Below the pieces are notes generated by a model, which saw nothing but the letters and a program-made list of their open reading frames with translations, was not told the origin of the DNA and did not search any database. DNA of 64,000 nucleotides from Megascapheus bottae (taxonomy: Eukaryota > Chordata > Mammalia > Rodentia > Geomyidae), in contig JANJXV010000153.1 in NCBI GenBank assembly GCA_024803745.1, positions 1,054,001 through 1,118,000 of the forward strand, written 5' to 3'. How positions within the stretch are numbered: the stretch's first letter is position 1; every line of letters starts with the position of its first letter. Shown here piece by piece: positions 20,204 to 33,634 of the stretch. A program made the translations under genes and the position numbers.

Positions 20204-23200
20204 CTACTGATTATGACGAATGAGGGAAACCACTGAGCCTAAGTTCCTTTGAGTCTTGCTTACTTCACTTAATATGATTTGTTCTAAGTCTTTCCATTTC
20301 CTAACAAATGGGGCGATGTCATTCTTTCTGACAGCAGCATAGAATTCCATTGTGTACAAATACCACAACTTGTTGATCCACTCATCAACTGAGGGACATC
20401 TGGGTTGGTTCCATATCTTTGCTATGGTGAATAGTGCTGCAATGAACATTGTTGTGCTAGTGGGTTTAGTATGCCCTTGTTTCTGGATTGTTGGGTAAAT
20501 GCCAAGTACTGGAATTGCTGGGTCATAGGGGAGTTGTATGTTTAGCCTTTTGAGGCACTGCCGCACTGCTTTCCATAGTGGTTGAACGAGTTTGCACTCC
20601 CACCAACAGTGTAGTAGTGATTCCTCCTGACCACATCCCCTCCAGGATCTGTTGTCATTCGTTTTCCTGATCCTGGCCATTCTAACTGGAGTTAGGTGGA
20701 ATCTTAGACTTGTTTTGATTTGCATTTCTTTTATGACCAGAGATGTTGAGCATTTCTTCATGTGTCTATAGGCCATTTTTGTTTCTTCTTCAGAGAAGAC
20801 TCTCTTTAAGTCTTTGGCCCATTTTGTAATGGGATGGGTGTTACTTTGGAGGTTAGTTTTGGAGTGATTCAATTTTTTGAGTTGTTGATATATTTTAGAT
20901 ATGAGGCCTTGTTCCGTTGTTTGGGTGGTGAAGATCTTCTCCCACTCTGTAGGCTTCCTGATTAGTTTACTAGCTATATCCGTTGCCATACAAAAGCTCT
21001 GCAGTTTAATGCAGTCCCACTTATCCAGCCTTTCTCTGATTTGTTGTGATTCTTGGTCCTTATTAAGAAAGTTTCGACCTGTACCAAGGAGGCCTAGTGT
21101 ATCTCCTATTCCTTCCTGTAAACTTTTCAGTGTGTCAGCTTTTACCTCCACGTCTTTGATCCATTTGGAGTTAATTCTAGTGCAAGGGGACAAAGAAGGA
21201 TCCAACTTTAGTTTTCTGCAGGTGTTTAACCAGTTCTGCCAGCACAACTTGTTGAAGAGGCTATCTTTCTTCCATTCTATTTTTTTGGCTCCCTGGTCAA
21301 AGATTAGGTGGCCATAGGTCTGTGGTTTAATATCTGGGTCCGCAGTTCTACTCCATTGGACTTCAGGCCTGTTCTTGTGCCAGTACCAAGCTGTTTTGAG
21401 AATTATAGCTCTGTAATAGAGCCTTAAGTTTGGAATTGAAATTCCTCCAGCGCTGTTCTTTCTGCTAAGAAGTGTTTTTGCTATACGGGGTCTTTTATTA
21501 TTCCATATGAAATTTTGAATTGCCTCTTCTATGTCTTTAAAGAATGACATTGGGATGTTGATGGGTACAACATTGAATTTGTAGATAGCCCTTGGCAAGA
21601 TTGTCATTTTCACAATGTTGATTCTTCCAATCCAGGAGCATGGGAGGTTTTTCCATTTCCTTAGTTCTGCTTTAATTTCCTTTTTTTATCGTTTTAAAGT
21701 TTTCATCTAAACGGTCCTTTACATTCTTAGTTAAGCTAATTGCTAGGTACTTTATTTTCTTTGAGGCTATTGTGAAAGGATTTTCTTTCCTGATTATTGC
21801 CTCGTTCCTCTCAGTGTTGGCGTAAAGTAAGGCAGTTGATTTGTGAGGGTTGATTTTATGGCCTGCTACCCTTCCAAAGCTTTGAATCAGCTCAAGGAGC
21901 TTGGGAGTAGAGTCTATAGGATTCTTTAAATACAGAATCATGTCATCGGCAAAGAGGGATAGTTTTATTTCCTCTTTCCCTACTTGGATCCCCTTTATGC
22001 TTGCTTCTTGCCTTATTGCACTGCCTAGGAATTCTAGTACTATGTTAAAAAGGAGTGGAGAGAGTGGGCATCCTTGTCTCGTTCCTGATTTTAGAGGGAA
22101 TGGCTTTAGATTTTCACCATTAAGTATAATACTAGCAGTGGGTTTCTGATACACAGCCTTTATTACATTGAGAAATGTTCCATGGATTCCTAGTTTCTCC
22201 ACATCTTTTAACATAAAGGGGTTTTGGATCTTGTCAAATGCCTTTTCCGCATCTATTGAGACAATCATGTGATTTTATCCCTGCTCCTGTTGATGTGTTG
22301 AATTATATTAATTGATTTGTGTATGTTGAACCAGCTTTGCCTCCCTGTGATGAATCCAGTTTGATCATAGTGTATATTTTTTTTGATGAGTTGTTGTAGA
22401 CGGTTGGCCAGTATTTTGTTGAGAAGTTTTGCATCGAGGTTCATCAAAGAAATGGGTCTATAGATCTCTTTCTTTGATGAATCTCTGTCTGGTTTGGGGA
22501 TGAGGGATATGCTGGCTTCACAGAATCAGTTTAGTAAAGAACCTTCATTTTCAATTCGTTGAAGAGCTTGAGGAGTATTGGTGTGAGCTCTGCTTTGAAG
22601 ACCTTATAGAATTCAGCTGTGAATCCATCTGGCCCTGGGCTCTTTAAGTGGAAGTTGTCTAATTTCCATTTCTATTTCAGAGCTTGAAATAGGCCTGTTG
22701 AGTTGGGTTAGCTCTTCTTGGTTCAGTGTGTGTATGTTAATATTGTCTAGGAATTCATCCATTTCTTCTAGATTCTCAAATTTGTTGGCGTAAAGGTTTG
22801 AGAAGTATTCCCTCATGATATTCTGGATCTTGGTAATTTCTGTCGTGATATTACCATTTTCATCTGCGATTTTGTTTATTTCGATATGCTCTCTTCTTTT
22901 TTTGGTAAGATTTGCTGAGGGCTTGTCAATTTTGTTAATTCTTTCAAGAACCAACTCCTTGTTTTGTTGATTCTTTCTATATTTTTTTTATTCCAAATCA
23001 TTTAATTCTGCTTTGATTTTAATAATTTGCTTTCTCCTAATGGGTTTAGGGTTGGTTTGTTGCTCTTTTTCCAGGAGGTTAAGGTGAGACATTAACTAGT
23101 TGGTTTGCCATTTTTCCAACTTGCTGTTGTAGGCACTCCGCGCTATAAATTTTCCTCTGAGTACTGCCTTTGTTGTGTCCCTAAGGAGTTGATATTTGTG

Positions 23201-24043
23201 TGCTCCTTATTGTTAAATTTCATAAACAGTTGGATATGTGTTCTGATCTCTTCGATTACCCATTGTTTTTGATTCAACAATGTGTGGTTCAGTCTCCATG
23301 AGTTACAGGGTTTTCTTTGGTGGAGATGTGTGTTCAGCTCCAATTTGATGCCTTTATGGTCTGAGAGTGTGCATGGAATAATTTCAGTGTTTCTGAATCT
23401 GTCCAGGTTTGCTTTATGGCCTAAGATGTGATCTATTTTGGAAAATGTTCCATGTGCTGCTGAGAAAAACGTATATTGTGGTGTTACTGGGTGGAATATT
23501 CTGCAGATGTCTGTTAGATCTAGTTGGTCTATATAGTTGTTCAGTTCTAAGGTTTCTCTGTTGAGTTTTTGCCTTGTTGATCTGTCCATAGGTGAGAGTG
23601 GTGTGTTAAACTCACCAACAATCACTGTATTTCGATCTATGTATGGTTTCAGTGTAAGTAAAGTTTGCTTGATGAAGTTTGGAGCTCCGGGATTGGGTGT
23701 GTAAATATTTAGGATTGTTATGTCTTCCGGGAGGAAAGATCCCTTTAGTAGTATGTAGTAACCTTCTTTGTCTTTTCTTACTAATTTTAGTTTGAAGTCT
23801 ATTGTATCTGATATGAGGATGGCAACTCTAGCCTGTTTATGGGGGCAGTTAGCTTGATAGAGTTTATTCCAACCTCTCACTTTCAAAAGATGATTGTTTT
23901 TGGGTAAGATGTGTCTCTCGAAGTCAGCAGAACGATGGCTCTTGCTTTTTGATCCAACTAGACAACCTATGCCGTTTAATTGGAGAGTTAAGTCCATTGA
24001 TATTGAGAGTTAGGATTGAGAGATATTTATGAGTTCCTACCAT
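20204..24043 (-). pseudogene. L1 ORF2 (copy C), interrupted
   Basis: ATG lies at 24043. TGA at 23924-23926 replaces a Cys codon just before the ETHL motif, where Gln has also become Arg; both changes are shared with D and E only. The GEFN change, the TGA at 22526-22528 and the frameshift before [15 protein letters not shown] (22268) are shared with B, D and E. A private frameshift near 21690 splits the reverse transcriptase into 198- and 469-codon frames. The first Cys of the C-terminal knuckle is Ser (20645-20647), as in D. The stop at 20204 follows SLIRHNQ. Confidence 0.92.
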
Positions 24044-24274
24044 TTTTAAAAGCTTTTAGTAGGGCCTGTGTCTTGACAGTTCTTGTGGTCCTTAGATGGT
24101 ATGCTGTTTAGGTGGCATTTCTTTCCCTATATTGCATTTATTTTGGTTTTCTATGTATAGAGCATCTTTGAGAATTCTCTGTAGTGTTGGTTTTGTTTCG
24201 ACATATTGTTGCAGCTTTTCCCTGGAATGGAATGTTTTTATTTTTCCCTCAGTTTTGAATGAGAGCTTAGCTGG

Positions 24275-25275
24275 CTACAGTATTCTTGGTTGGTAGTTAT
24301 TTGATTTAAGGGCATGACATATATGCTTCCAGTCACTTCGTGCTTGCATGGTCTCTGATGAGAAATCTGGGCTTATTCTGATTGGTTTGCCTTTGTAGGT
24401 TACTGATCCCTTTTACCTGGCTGCCTTTAGGATCTTTCGTTTCGTTTCTATTGATCCAGTTCGGATCACAATGTGGCGGTGGGATGTTCTTTTCTGGTCA
24501 GGTCTGTTTGGGGTTCTAAAAGCTTCTCGTATCTGGATGGGCCAGCCCTTCTGGATATTTGGGAAATTCTCTGAGATGATTCCCTGAAGTATATTTCCAA
24601 TACCATTGACCTCTTTCTCCACGCCCTCCTCAATACCAACTAGCCTTAAATTAGGCTTCCTAATTGTATCTTGGACCTCCTGAAGCGCTCTCTCATATTT
24701 CCTAGATTTGGATTGACTCATTTTCTGTTCTTTATAATACCTAAATTATCTTCAGCCACGGAAATTCTCTCCTCTGCAATGTCTAACCTGCTATCAAAGC
24801 TATCTACTTTATTTTTCATCTCCCTTGTTTCTAATTGCTCACTTTTGATGCCTTGCATCCCTTGTTTTAGATCATGTATGGATTTCTTTATCTCCTTGAT
24901 TTCCTTTTGAGTGGTTAGCTCAGTAGCTTTATTTTCTTTGGACATTTGCTGGAGTTTGGTCACATTTTTATTTGTGGATTCTTTGAATTCATCCATCTTT
25001 CTTTGAAAAACCTTTATTATGGCCTCCTTTATGGCTTCTTCTTTTTCACTTATCACCTTGTTTTTGCTTTCCTCTTGTTCAGGTATGGCTTCCTCCATTA
25101 TCTCTTTCTTTATATTTTCACATTTTTCATTAATGATGTTTATCAATTGCATTTGTGTAGCAATTGGAAGACTCTCCTCTAGGTTTGCCAGTGACTGTTC
25201 CATTGTCTGTTTACATTGGGTGGGGGATGTTGTTTCTTGATTTGACATTTTTCTTGAGTTTCTTGTTCTGCCCAT
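24275..25275 (-). pseudogene. L1 ORF1 (copy C), frameshifted with extra stop
   Basis: The N-terminal 185 codons (24718-25275) are separated from the RRM and C-terminal region by the shared 4-base deletion. A private GAA-to-TAA change ends the second frame after KILKAAR at 24413, before the C-terminal domain. The shared TAG is at 24275-24277. Confidence 0.92.
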
Positions 25276-25836
25276 TTGAAAATGGGAGCAAGATTACTAC
25301 TAAATACGATTATAGTTTTTCAGATATAACCAACCTAGACCTCTGTAGCTGGCAGACACTAGATGTTCACAAGTTTTGATTGGTATTATCACTCTTTCTT
25401 TTTGTGCACTTACAGACCAGCCTAATACAACCACTGATAAGCGATTTATACCCAAAACAATAAGCCTCTCAATCCAATCTCTATTGTCTTTAAGTCCCTC
25501 TGAGCCTAGAGAATAATTAACCACCTACATATACAATATTGCTCAACAGCCATCAAGTGTAGATTCGTGCAGTATAAGGGTTGAAAGACGAGCAGAGGTC
25601 CAGAGATAGAAAAAAAAGAATGAGAGAGGTCAGGGTAGGTGCAAGAGGATTAACGTAGGAGTGTAAGAATATTGTAGTAATGAAGAAAAGTTATAGCATA
25701 AGGATAACTGACATAAGTTGGTAAGTAGGTAGCATATTTGAGTACAAAGTTTGGAAAGTATTAGAATAATACTTATGTGTTGCTGCATGACTAGCTCTTA
25801 GCCCAACCAGTGGCCTCACAGTGGACCATGGGATGG
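25276..25836 (-). promoter_or_regulatory. Putative L1 5'UTR (copy C)
   Basis: Same segment as in copies A and B, with minor substitutions. Confidence 0.45.
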
Positions 25837-27212
25837 ATCTGTTTTTCTTGTCTACGTTGAGGGAAAGGGGTATTTCACAAGATGCAGAAGAAAAGATTTC
25901 AGAAGCATATGCTGTGTGTGAATTAGCTCGCAAAAAGCATTTTCATTTTCTTTTATCTTTCTGCCAGTCTTGGGGCTTGAATTCAGGGCCTGAGCACTGT
26001 CCTCGGGTTTTCTCAAGTCTAGCCCTCTGCCACTTGAGCCACAGTGCCACATCTAGATTTTCTATCTATGTGGTACTGAGCAATCAACCCCAGATCTTCA
26101 TGGATGCTAGGCAAGCACTCTACCACTATGCCAAACTCTCAACCCTGACATAGTAATTATAAAGTCATCATCATCATCATCATCATCATATCCAAATATC
26201 CTTTCTCCTACAAAGAATGAACACTTAACTGTGTCTAATGCTTTTTTTTTAATTTCACTAATTCTTCTGTGTTTTTCCCTCTTGCATTTTTTACACATGA
26301 CAGCAAAGCTAATCATCAGGAAAAAATTGATTAGGATACAGAAACCTAATAATATCCTAGTAGATTGACGTGAAAAATATGTGCAAGATGCCCTGTGTGT
26401 TTGACCTAGTGGGAGAGTCCTTGGCTACCAAGCAGTAAGCCTCAGGTTTGATTCCTCATTACCACATACATAGAAAACGCTGCAAGTGGTACTGTGGCTC
26501 GGTGGGACACCTAAAGCCTAAAGAAAGCCCAAGAACAATGTTCACACTCTGAGGTCAAGTCCCAAGACTAGGAAAAACAAAAAAAATTGGACAAGGGGCA
26601 AAATGCAGGCAGAGAAGGCACTGTGAAGCAAATGTTTTGTAAAGGATGAGGGCAATATTGACCCTTAAGTTTGGATCTTACCTAAGAAAGGCTCCTTGAG
26701 CCTGAGACCAGACTGGTAGTTGGGCCTAGTGGAAGACATTGGGATTGGACAAATAAGGTGTGCTGTATACTACATCCACATGTATATTGTGAGACTGGAG
26801 GAGAGATTCAGCCTCCAGTATGTCTTTGGTGAGGTCTTTTGTGAGCAAGGATCTTTGGTCATTGGGCCCTGAAAGGTGACCCTGCCTCCCTCACAATGGA
26901 ACAGAATATGGAACCCTGGTAACCAAGCCACTGTAACTAACAACCAGCTGAAGCCAGCTCACTTGGCCTGTGGCTCAGGAGGAAGAAAGATATTGCTGTG
27001 CTGTTGCCAAAGGTCAGGAAACTCGAGTCTCAGGCATGGAAGTTGTGGATGTCTTACTCGAGGATGTACATGCTAGATCATTGCCAAGCCACAAATCCAG
27101 TATAACAGAACTTTCTCTAAAAAGAAGGCCAGGAAAATCCAGGGCAACCAGATGAGGTAAATTTCTAAGAAGAAATGTATTTGACCCCATCATCCTCCCC
27201 ACACACTACAAC
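25837..27212 (-). repeat. X segment, unit 3
   Basis: Full-length X with both SINEs and the ATC tract (about 26167-26188). It has the undeleted arrangement, like units 1 and 2 and unlike units 4 and 5. Confidence 0.9.
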
Positions 27213-27630
27213 TTTCTTTTTTTTGCATTTTTTTATTGTAATTAGTAAAAGGGTTAGATGATATTTGCCAGATAGAAGGTGCATTAATTCACATACATTG
27301 ATACCCTTTCACATGTCTTGGTACCCATTTCCCTCCAACCCCACACTCCCACCCGTCTTGGTTTTCCCCCCTTCCCTATCAAATTTCAAATATCCAAATA
27401 CAAATAAATTCAATATATCAGATAACAAAGTGAGATACTATACCAATATGAGATAACCAAGGGACAGCAAGCGAGATGAGAGACAACATAGTACATTAAG
27501 GACAACAATCATTCATTATATGGCTTTTGTGTCAATATCCTGGAGGTCCTTTCAATTAGCTTCACATTATATGGCCTTATATATGGCCTTTTGCTCTATT
27601 GCCAATCTCTGCTAGTAGAGCCCAAGGTTT

Positions 27631-30600
27631 CTACTGATTATGACGAATGAGGGAAACCACTGAGCCTAAGTTCCTTTGAGTCTGGCTTACTTCACTTAAT
27701 ATGATTTGTTCTAAGTCTTTCCATTTCCTAACAAATGGGGCGATGTCATTCTTTCTGACAGCAGCATAGAATTCCATTGTGTACAAATACCACAACTTGT
27801 TGATCCACTCATCAACTGAGGGACATCTGGGTTGGTTCCATATCTTTGCTATGGTGAATAGTGCTGCAATGAACATTGTTGTGCTAGTGGGTTTAGTATG
27901 CCCTTGTTTCTGGATTGTTGGGTAAATGCCAAGTACTGGAATTGCTGGGTCATAGGGGAGTTGTATGTTTAGCGTTTTGAGGCACTGCCGCACTGCTTTC
28001 CATAGTGGTTGAACGAGTTTGCACTCCCACCAACAGTGTAGTAGTGATCCCTCCTGACCACATCCCCTCCAGGATCTGTTGTCATTCGTTTTCCTGATCC
28101 TGGCCATTCTAACTGGAGTTAGGTGGAATCTTAGACTTGTTTTGATTTGCATTTCTTTTATGACCAGAGATGTTGAGCATTTCTTCATGTGTCTATAGGC
28201 CATTTTTGTTTCTTCTTCAGAGAAGACTCTCTTTAAATCTTTGGCCCATTTTGTAATGGGATGGGTGTTACTTTGGAGGTTAGTTTTGGAGTGATTCAAT
28301 TTTTTGAGTTGTTGATATATTTTAGATATGAGGCCTTGTTCCGTTGTTTGGGTGGTGAAGATCTTCTCCCACTCTGTAGGCTTCCTGATTAGTTTACTAG
28401 CTATATCCGTTGCCATACAAAAGCTCTGCAGTTTAATGCAGTCCCACTTATCCAGCCTTTCTCTGATTTGTTGTGATTCTTGGTCCTTATTAAGAAAGTT
28501 TCGACCTGTACCAAGGAGGCCTAGTGTATCTCCTATTCCTTCCTGTAAACTTTTCAGTGTGTCAGCTTTTACCTCCACGTCTTTGATCCATTTGGAGTTA
28601 ATTCTAGTGCAAGGTGACAAAGAAGGATCCAACTTTAGTTTTCTGCAGGTGTTTAACCAGTTCTGCCAGCACAACTTGTTGAAGAGGCTATCTTTCTTCC
28701 ATTCTATTTTTTTGGCTCCCTGGTCAAAGATTAGGTGGCCATAGGTCTGTGGTTTAATATCTGGGTCCGCAGTTCTACTCCATTGGACTTCAGGCCTGTT
28801 CTTGTGCCAGTACCAAGCTGTTTTGAGAATTATAGCTCTGTAATAGAGCCTTAAGTTTGGAATTGAAATTCCTCCAGCGCTGTTCTTTCTGCTAAGAAGT
28901 GTTTTTGCTATACGGGGTCTTTTATTATTCCATATGAAATTTTGAAATGCCTCTTCTATGTCTTTAAAGAATGACATTGGGATGTTGATGGGTATTACAT
29001 TGAATTTGTAGATAGCCCTTGGCAAGATTGTCATTTTCACAATGTTGCTTCTTCCAATCCAGGAGCATGGGAGGTTTTTCCATTTCCTTAGTTCTGCTTT
29101 AATTTCCTTTTTTAGGGTTTTAAAGTTTTCATCTAAACGGTCCTTTACATTCTTAGTTAAGCTAATTGCTAGGTACTTTATTTTCTTTGAGGCTATTGTG
29201 AAAGGATTTTCTTTCCTGATTATTGCCTCGTTCCTCTCAGTGTTGGCGTAAAGTAAGGCAGTTGATTTGTGAGGGTTGATTTTATGGCCTGCTACCCTTC
29301 CAAAGCTTTGAATCAGCTCAAGGAGCTTGGGAGTAGAGTGTATAGGATTCTTTAAATACAGAATCATGTCATCTGCAAAGATGGATAGTTTTATTTCCTC
29401 TTTCCCTACTTGGATCCCCTTTATGCTTGCTTCTTGCCTTATTGCACTCCCTAGGAATTCTAGTACTATGTTAAAAAGGAGTGGAGAGAGTGGGCATCCT
29501 TGTCTCGTTCCTGATTTTAGAGGGAATGGCTTTAGATTTTCACCATTAAGTATAATACTAGCAGTGGGTTTCTCATACACAGCCTTTATTACATTGAGAA
29601 ATGTTCCATGGATTCCTAGTTTCTCCACATCTTTTAACATAAAGTGGTTTTGGATCTTGTCAAATGCCTTTTCCGCATCTATTGAGACAATCATGTGATT
29701 TTATCCCTGTTCCTGTTGATGTGTTGAATTATATTAATTGATTTGTGTATGTTGAACCAGCTTTGCCTCCCTGTGATGAATCCAGTTTGATCATAGTGTA
29801 CATTTTTTTTGATGAGTTGTTGTAGACGGTTGGCCAGTATTTTGTTGAGAAGTTTTGCATCGAGGTTCATCAAAGAAATGGGTCTATAGATCTCTTTCTT
29901 TGATGAATCTCTGTCTGGTTTGGGGATGAGGGATATGCTGGCTTCACAGAATCAGTTTAGTAAAGGACCTTCATTTTCAATTTCGTTGAAGAGCTTGAGG
30001 AGTATTGGTATGATCTCTGCTTTGAAGACCTTATAGAATTCAGCTGTGAATCCATCTGGCCCTGGGCTCTTTTTAAGTGGAAGTTGTCTAATTTCCATTT
30101 CTATTTTAGAGCTTGAAATAGGCCTGTTGAGTTGGGTTAGCTCTTCTTGGTTCAGTGTGTGTATGTTAATATTGTCTAGGAATTCATCCATTTCTTCTAG
30201 ATTCTCAAATTTGTTGGCGTAAAGGTTTGAGAAGTATTCCCTCATGATATTCTGGATCTTGGTAATTTCTGTCGTGATATTACCATTTTCATCTGCGATT
30301 TTGTTTATTTCGATATGCTCTCTTCTTTTTTTGGTAAGATTTGCTAAGGGCTTGTCAATTTTGTTAATTCTTTCAAGAAACAACTCCTTGTTTTGTTGAT
30401 TCTTTCTATAGTTCTTTTATTCCAAATCATTTAATTCTGCTTTGATTTTAATAATTTGCTTCCTCCTAATGGGTTTAGGGTTGGTTTGTTGCTCTTTTTC
30501 CAGGAGGTTAAGGTGAGACATTAACTAGTTGGTTTGCCATTTTTCCAACTTGCTGTTGTAGGCACTCGACGCTATAAATTTTCCTCTGAGTACTGCCTTT

Positions 30601-31471
30601 GTTGTGTCCCTAAGGAGTTGATATTTGTGTGCTCCTTATTGTTAAATTTCATAAACAGTTGGATATCTGTTCTGATCTCTTCGATTACCCATTGTTTTTG
30701 ATTCAACAATGTGTGGTTCAGTCTCCATGAGTTACAGGGTTTTCTTTGGTGGAGATGTGTGTTCAGCTCCCATTTGATGCCTTTATGGTCTGAGAGTGTG
30801 CATGGAATAATTTCAGTGTTTCTGAATCTATCCAGGTTTGCTTTATGGCCTAATATGTGTTCTATTTTGGAAAATGTTCCATGTGCTGCTGAGAAAAACG
30901 TATATTGTGGTGTTACTGGGTGGAATATTCTGCAGATGTCTGTTAGATCTAGTTGGTCTATATAGTTGTTCAGTTCTAAGGTTTCTCTGTTGAGTTTTGC
31001 CTTGCTGATCTGTCCATAGGTGAGAGTGGTGTGTTAAACTCACCAACAATCACTGTATTTCGATCTATGTATGGTTTCAGTGTAAGTAAAGTTTGCTTGA
31101 TGAAGTTTGGAGCTCCGGGATTGGGTGTGTAAATATTTAGGATTGTTATGTCTTCCGGGAGGAAAGATCCCTTTAGTAGTATGTAGTAACCTTCTTTGTC
31201 TTTTCTTACTAATTTTAGTTTGAAGTCTATTGTATCTGATATGAGGATGGCAACTCTAGCCTGTTTATGGGGGCAGTTAGCTTGATAGAGTTTATTCCAA
31301 CCTCTCACTTTCAAAAGATGATTGTTTTTGGGTAAGATGTGTCTCTCGAAGTCAGCAGAACGATGGCTCTTGCTTTTTGATCCAACTAGACAACCTATGC
31401 CGTTTAATTGGAGAGTTAAGTCCATTGATTTTGAAAGTTAGGATTGAGAGATATTTATTAGTTCCTACCAT
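27631..31471 (-). pseudogene. L1 ORF2 (copy D), interrupted
   Basis: ATG lies at 31471. Shared lesions are the TGA at 31352-31354 (with C and E), GEFN, the TGA at 29952, and the frameshift before [12 protein letters not shown] private base loss near 30996 breaks the endonuclease further. The 687-codon C-terminal frame (27631-29694) keeps the FADDMILYL motif. The first knuckle Cys is Ser (28072-28074), shared with [11 protein letters not shown] is shared with F, whereas B, C and E have Asp at the His position. Confidence 0.92.
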
Positions 31472-31702
31472 TTTTAAAAGCTTTTAGTAGGGCCTGTGTC
31501 TTGACAGTTCTTGTGGTCCTTAGATGGTATGCTGTTTAGGTGCCATTTCTTTCCCTATATTGCATTTATTTTGGTTTTCTTTGTATAGAGCATCTTTGAG
31601 AATTCTCTGTAGTGTTGGTTTTGTTTCGACATATTGTTGCAGCTTTTCCCTGGAATGGAATGTTTTTATTGTTCCCTCAGTTATGAATGAGAGCTTAGCT
31701 GG

Positions 31703-32703
31703 CTACAGTATTCTTGGTTGGTAGTTATTTGATATAAGGGCATGACATATATGCTTCCAGTCACTTCGTGCTTGCATGGTCTCTGCTGAGAAATCTGGGG
31801 TTATTCTGATTGGTTTGCTTTTGTAGGTTACTGATCCCTTTTCCCTGGCTGCCTTTAGGATCTTTCCCTTCGTTTCTATTGATCCAGTTTGGATCACAAT
31901 GTGGCGGTGGGATGTTCTTTTCTGGTCAGGTCTGTTTGGGGTTCTAAAAGCTTCTCGTATCTGGATGGGCCTGCCCTTCTGGATATTTGGGAAATTCTCT
32001 GAGATGATTCCCTGAAGTATATTTCCAAATCCATTGACCTCTTTCTCCACGCCCTCCTCAATACCAACTAGCCTTAAATTAGGCTTCCTAATTGTATCTT
32101 GGAACTCCTGAAGCGCTCTCTCATATTTCCTAGATTTGGATTGACTCATTTTCTGTTCTTTATAATACCTAAATTATCTTCAGCCACAGAAATTCTCTCC
32201 TCTGCAATGTCTAACCTGCTATCAAAGCTATCTACTTTATTTTTCATCTCCCTTGCTTCTAATTGCTCACTTTTGATGCCTTGCATCCCTTGTTTTAGAT
32301 CATGTATGGATTTCTTTATCTCCTTGATTTACTTTTGAGTGGTTAGCTCGGTAGCTTTATTTTCTTTGGACATATGCTGGAGTTTGGTCACGTTTTTATT
32401 TGTGGATTCTTTGAATTCATCCATCTTTCTTTGAAAAACCTTTATTATGGCCTCCTTTATGGATTCTTCTTTTTCACTTATCACCTTGTTTTTGCTTTCC
32501 TCTTGTTCAGGTATGGCTTCCTCCATTATCTCTTTCTTTATATTTTCACATTTTTCATTAATGATGTTTATCAATTGCATTTGTGTAGCAATTGGAAGAC
32601 TCTCCTCTAGGTTTGCCAGTGACTGTTCCATTGTCTGTTTACATTGGGTGGGGGATGTTGTTTCTTGATTTGACATTTTTCTTGAGTTTCTTGTTCTGCC
32701 CAT
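31703..32703 (-). pseudogene. L1 ORF1 (copy D), frameshifted with extra stop
   Basis: A private GAA-to-TAA change after ELTTQK (32329) ends the coiled-coil frame at 124 codons. The shared 4-base deletion separates the C-terminal 148-codon frame (31703-32149), which ends at the shared TAG. Confidence 0.92.
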
Positions 32704-33263
32704 TTGAAAATGGGAGCAAGATTACTACTAAATACGATTATAGTTTTTCAGATATAACCAACCTAGACCTCTGTCGCTGGCAGACACTAGATGTTCACAA
32801 GTTTTGATTGGTATTATCACTCTTTCTTTTTGTGCACTTACAGACCAGCCTAATACAACCACTGATAAGCGATTTATACCCAAAACAATAAGCCTCTCAA
32901 TCTAATCTCTATTATCTTTAAGTCCCTCTGAGCCTAGAGAATAATTAACCACCTACATATACAATATTGCTCAACAGCCACCAAGTGTAGATTCGTGCAG
33001 TATAAGTGTTGAAAGACGAGCAGAGGTCCAGAGATAGAAAACAAGAATGAGAGAGGTCAGGGCAGGTGCAAGAGGATTAACGTAGGAGTGTAAGAATATT
33101 GTAGTAATGAAGAAAAGTTATAGCATAAGGATAACTGACATAAGTTGGTAAGTAGGTAGCATATTGGAGTACAAAGTTTGGAAAGTATTAGAATAAAACT
33201 TATGTGTTGCTGCACGACTAGCTCTTAGCCCAACCAGTGGCCTCACAGTGGACCATGGGATGG
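32704..33263 (-). promoter_or_regulatory. Putative L1 5'UTR (copy D)
   Basis: It shares small variants with copy E (for example ctctgtcgctgg in place of ctctgtagctgg), consistent with D and E being close relatives in this region. Confidence 0.45.
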
Positions 33264-33591
33264 ATCTGTTTTTCTTGTCTACGTTGAGGGAAAGGGGTAT
33301 TTCACAAGATGCAGAAGCGAAGATTTCAGAAGCAAATGCTGTGAGTGAATTAGCTCGTAAAAAGCATTTTTATTTTCCTTTAATTTTCTGCCAGTCTTGG
33401 GGCATGAATTCAGGGCCTGAGCACTGTCCTCGGGTTTTCTCAAGTCTAGCCCTCTGCCACTTGAGCCACAGTGCCAAATCTAGATTTTCTATCTATGTGG
33501 TACTGAGCAATCAAACCCAGATCTTCATGGATGCTAGGCAAGCACTCTACCACTACGCCAAACTCTCAACCCTGACATAGTAATTATAAAG

Positions 33592-33634
<43 letters not shown>

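Larger units (their letters stand above)
19787..25836 (-). mobile_element. L1 copy C, near full length
   Basis: It has the 5' region (25276-25836), ORF1 in pieces, ORF2 in pieces, and a 3'UTR with an A-tract at 19787-19807. It carries more private damage than copy B: an extra ORF1 stop, and small deletions near 22555 and 22646. Confidence 0.95.
27213..33263 (-). mobile_element. L1 copy D, near full length
   Basis: It has the 5' region (32704-33263), ORF1 broken by the shared deletion and a private stop, ORF2 broken as in the other copies, and a 3'UTR with an A-tract at 27213-27232. Confidence 0.95.
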
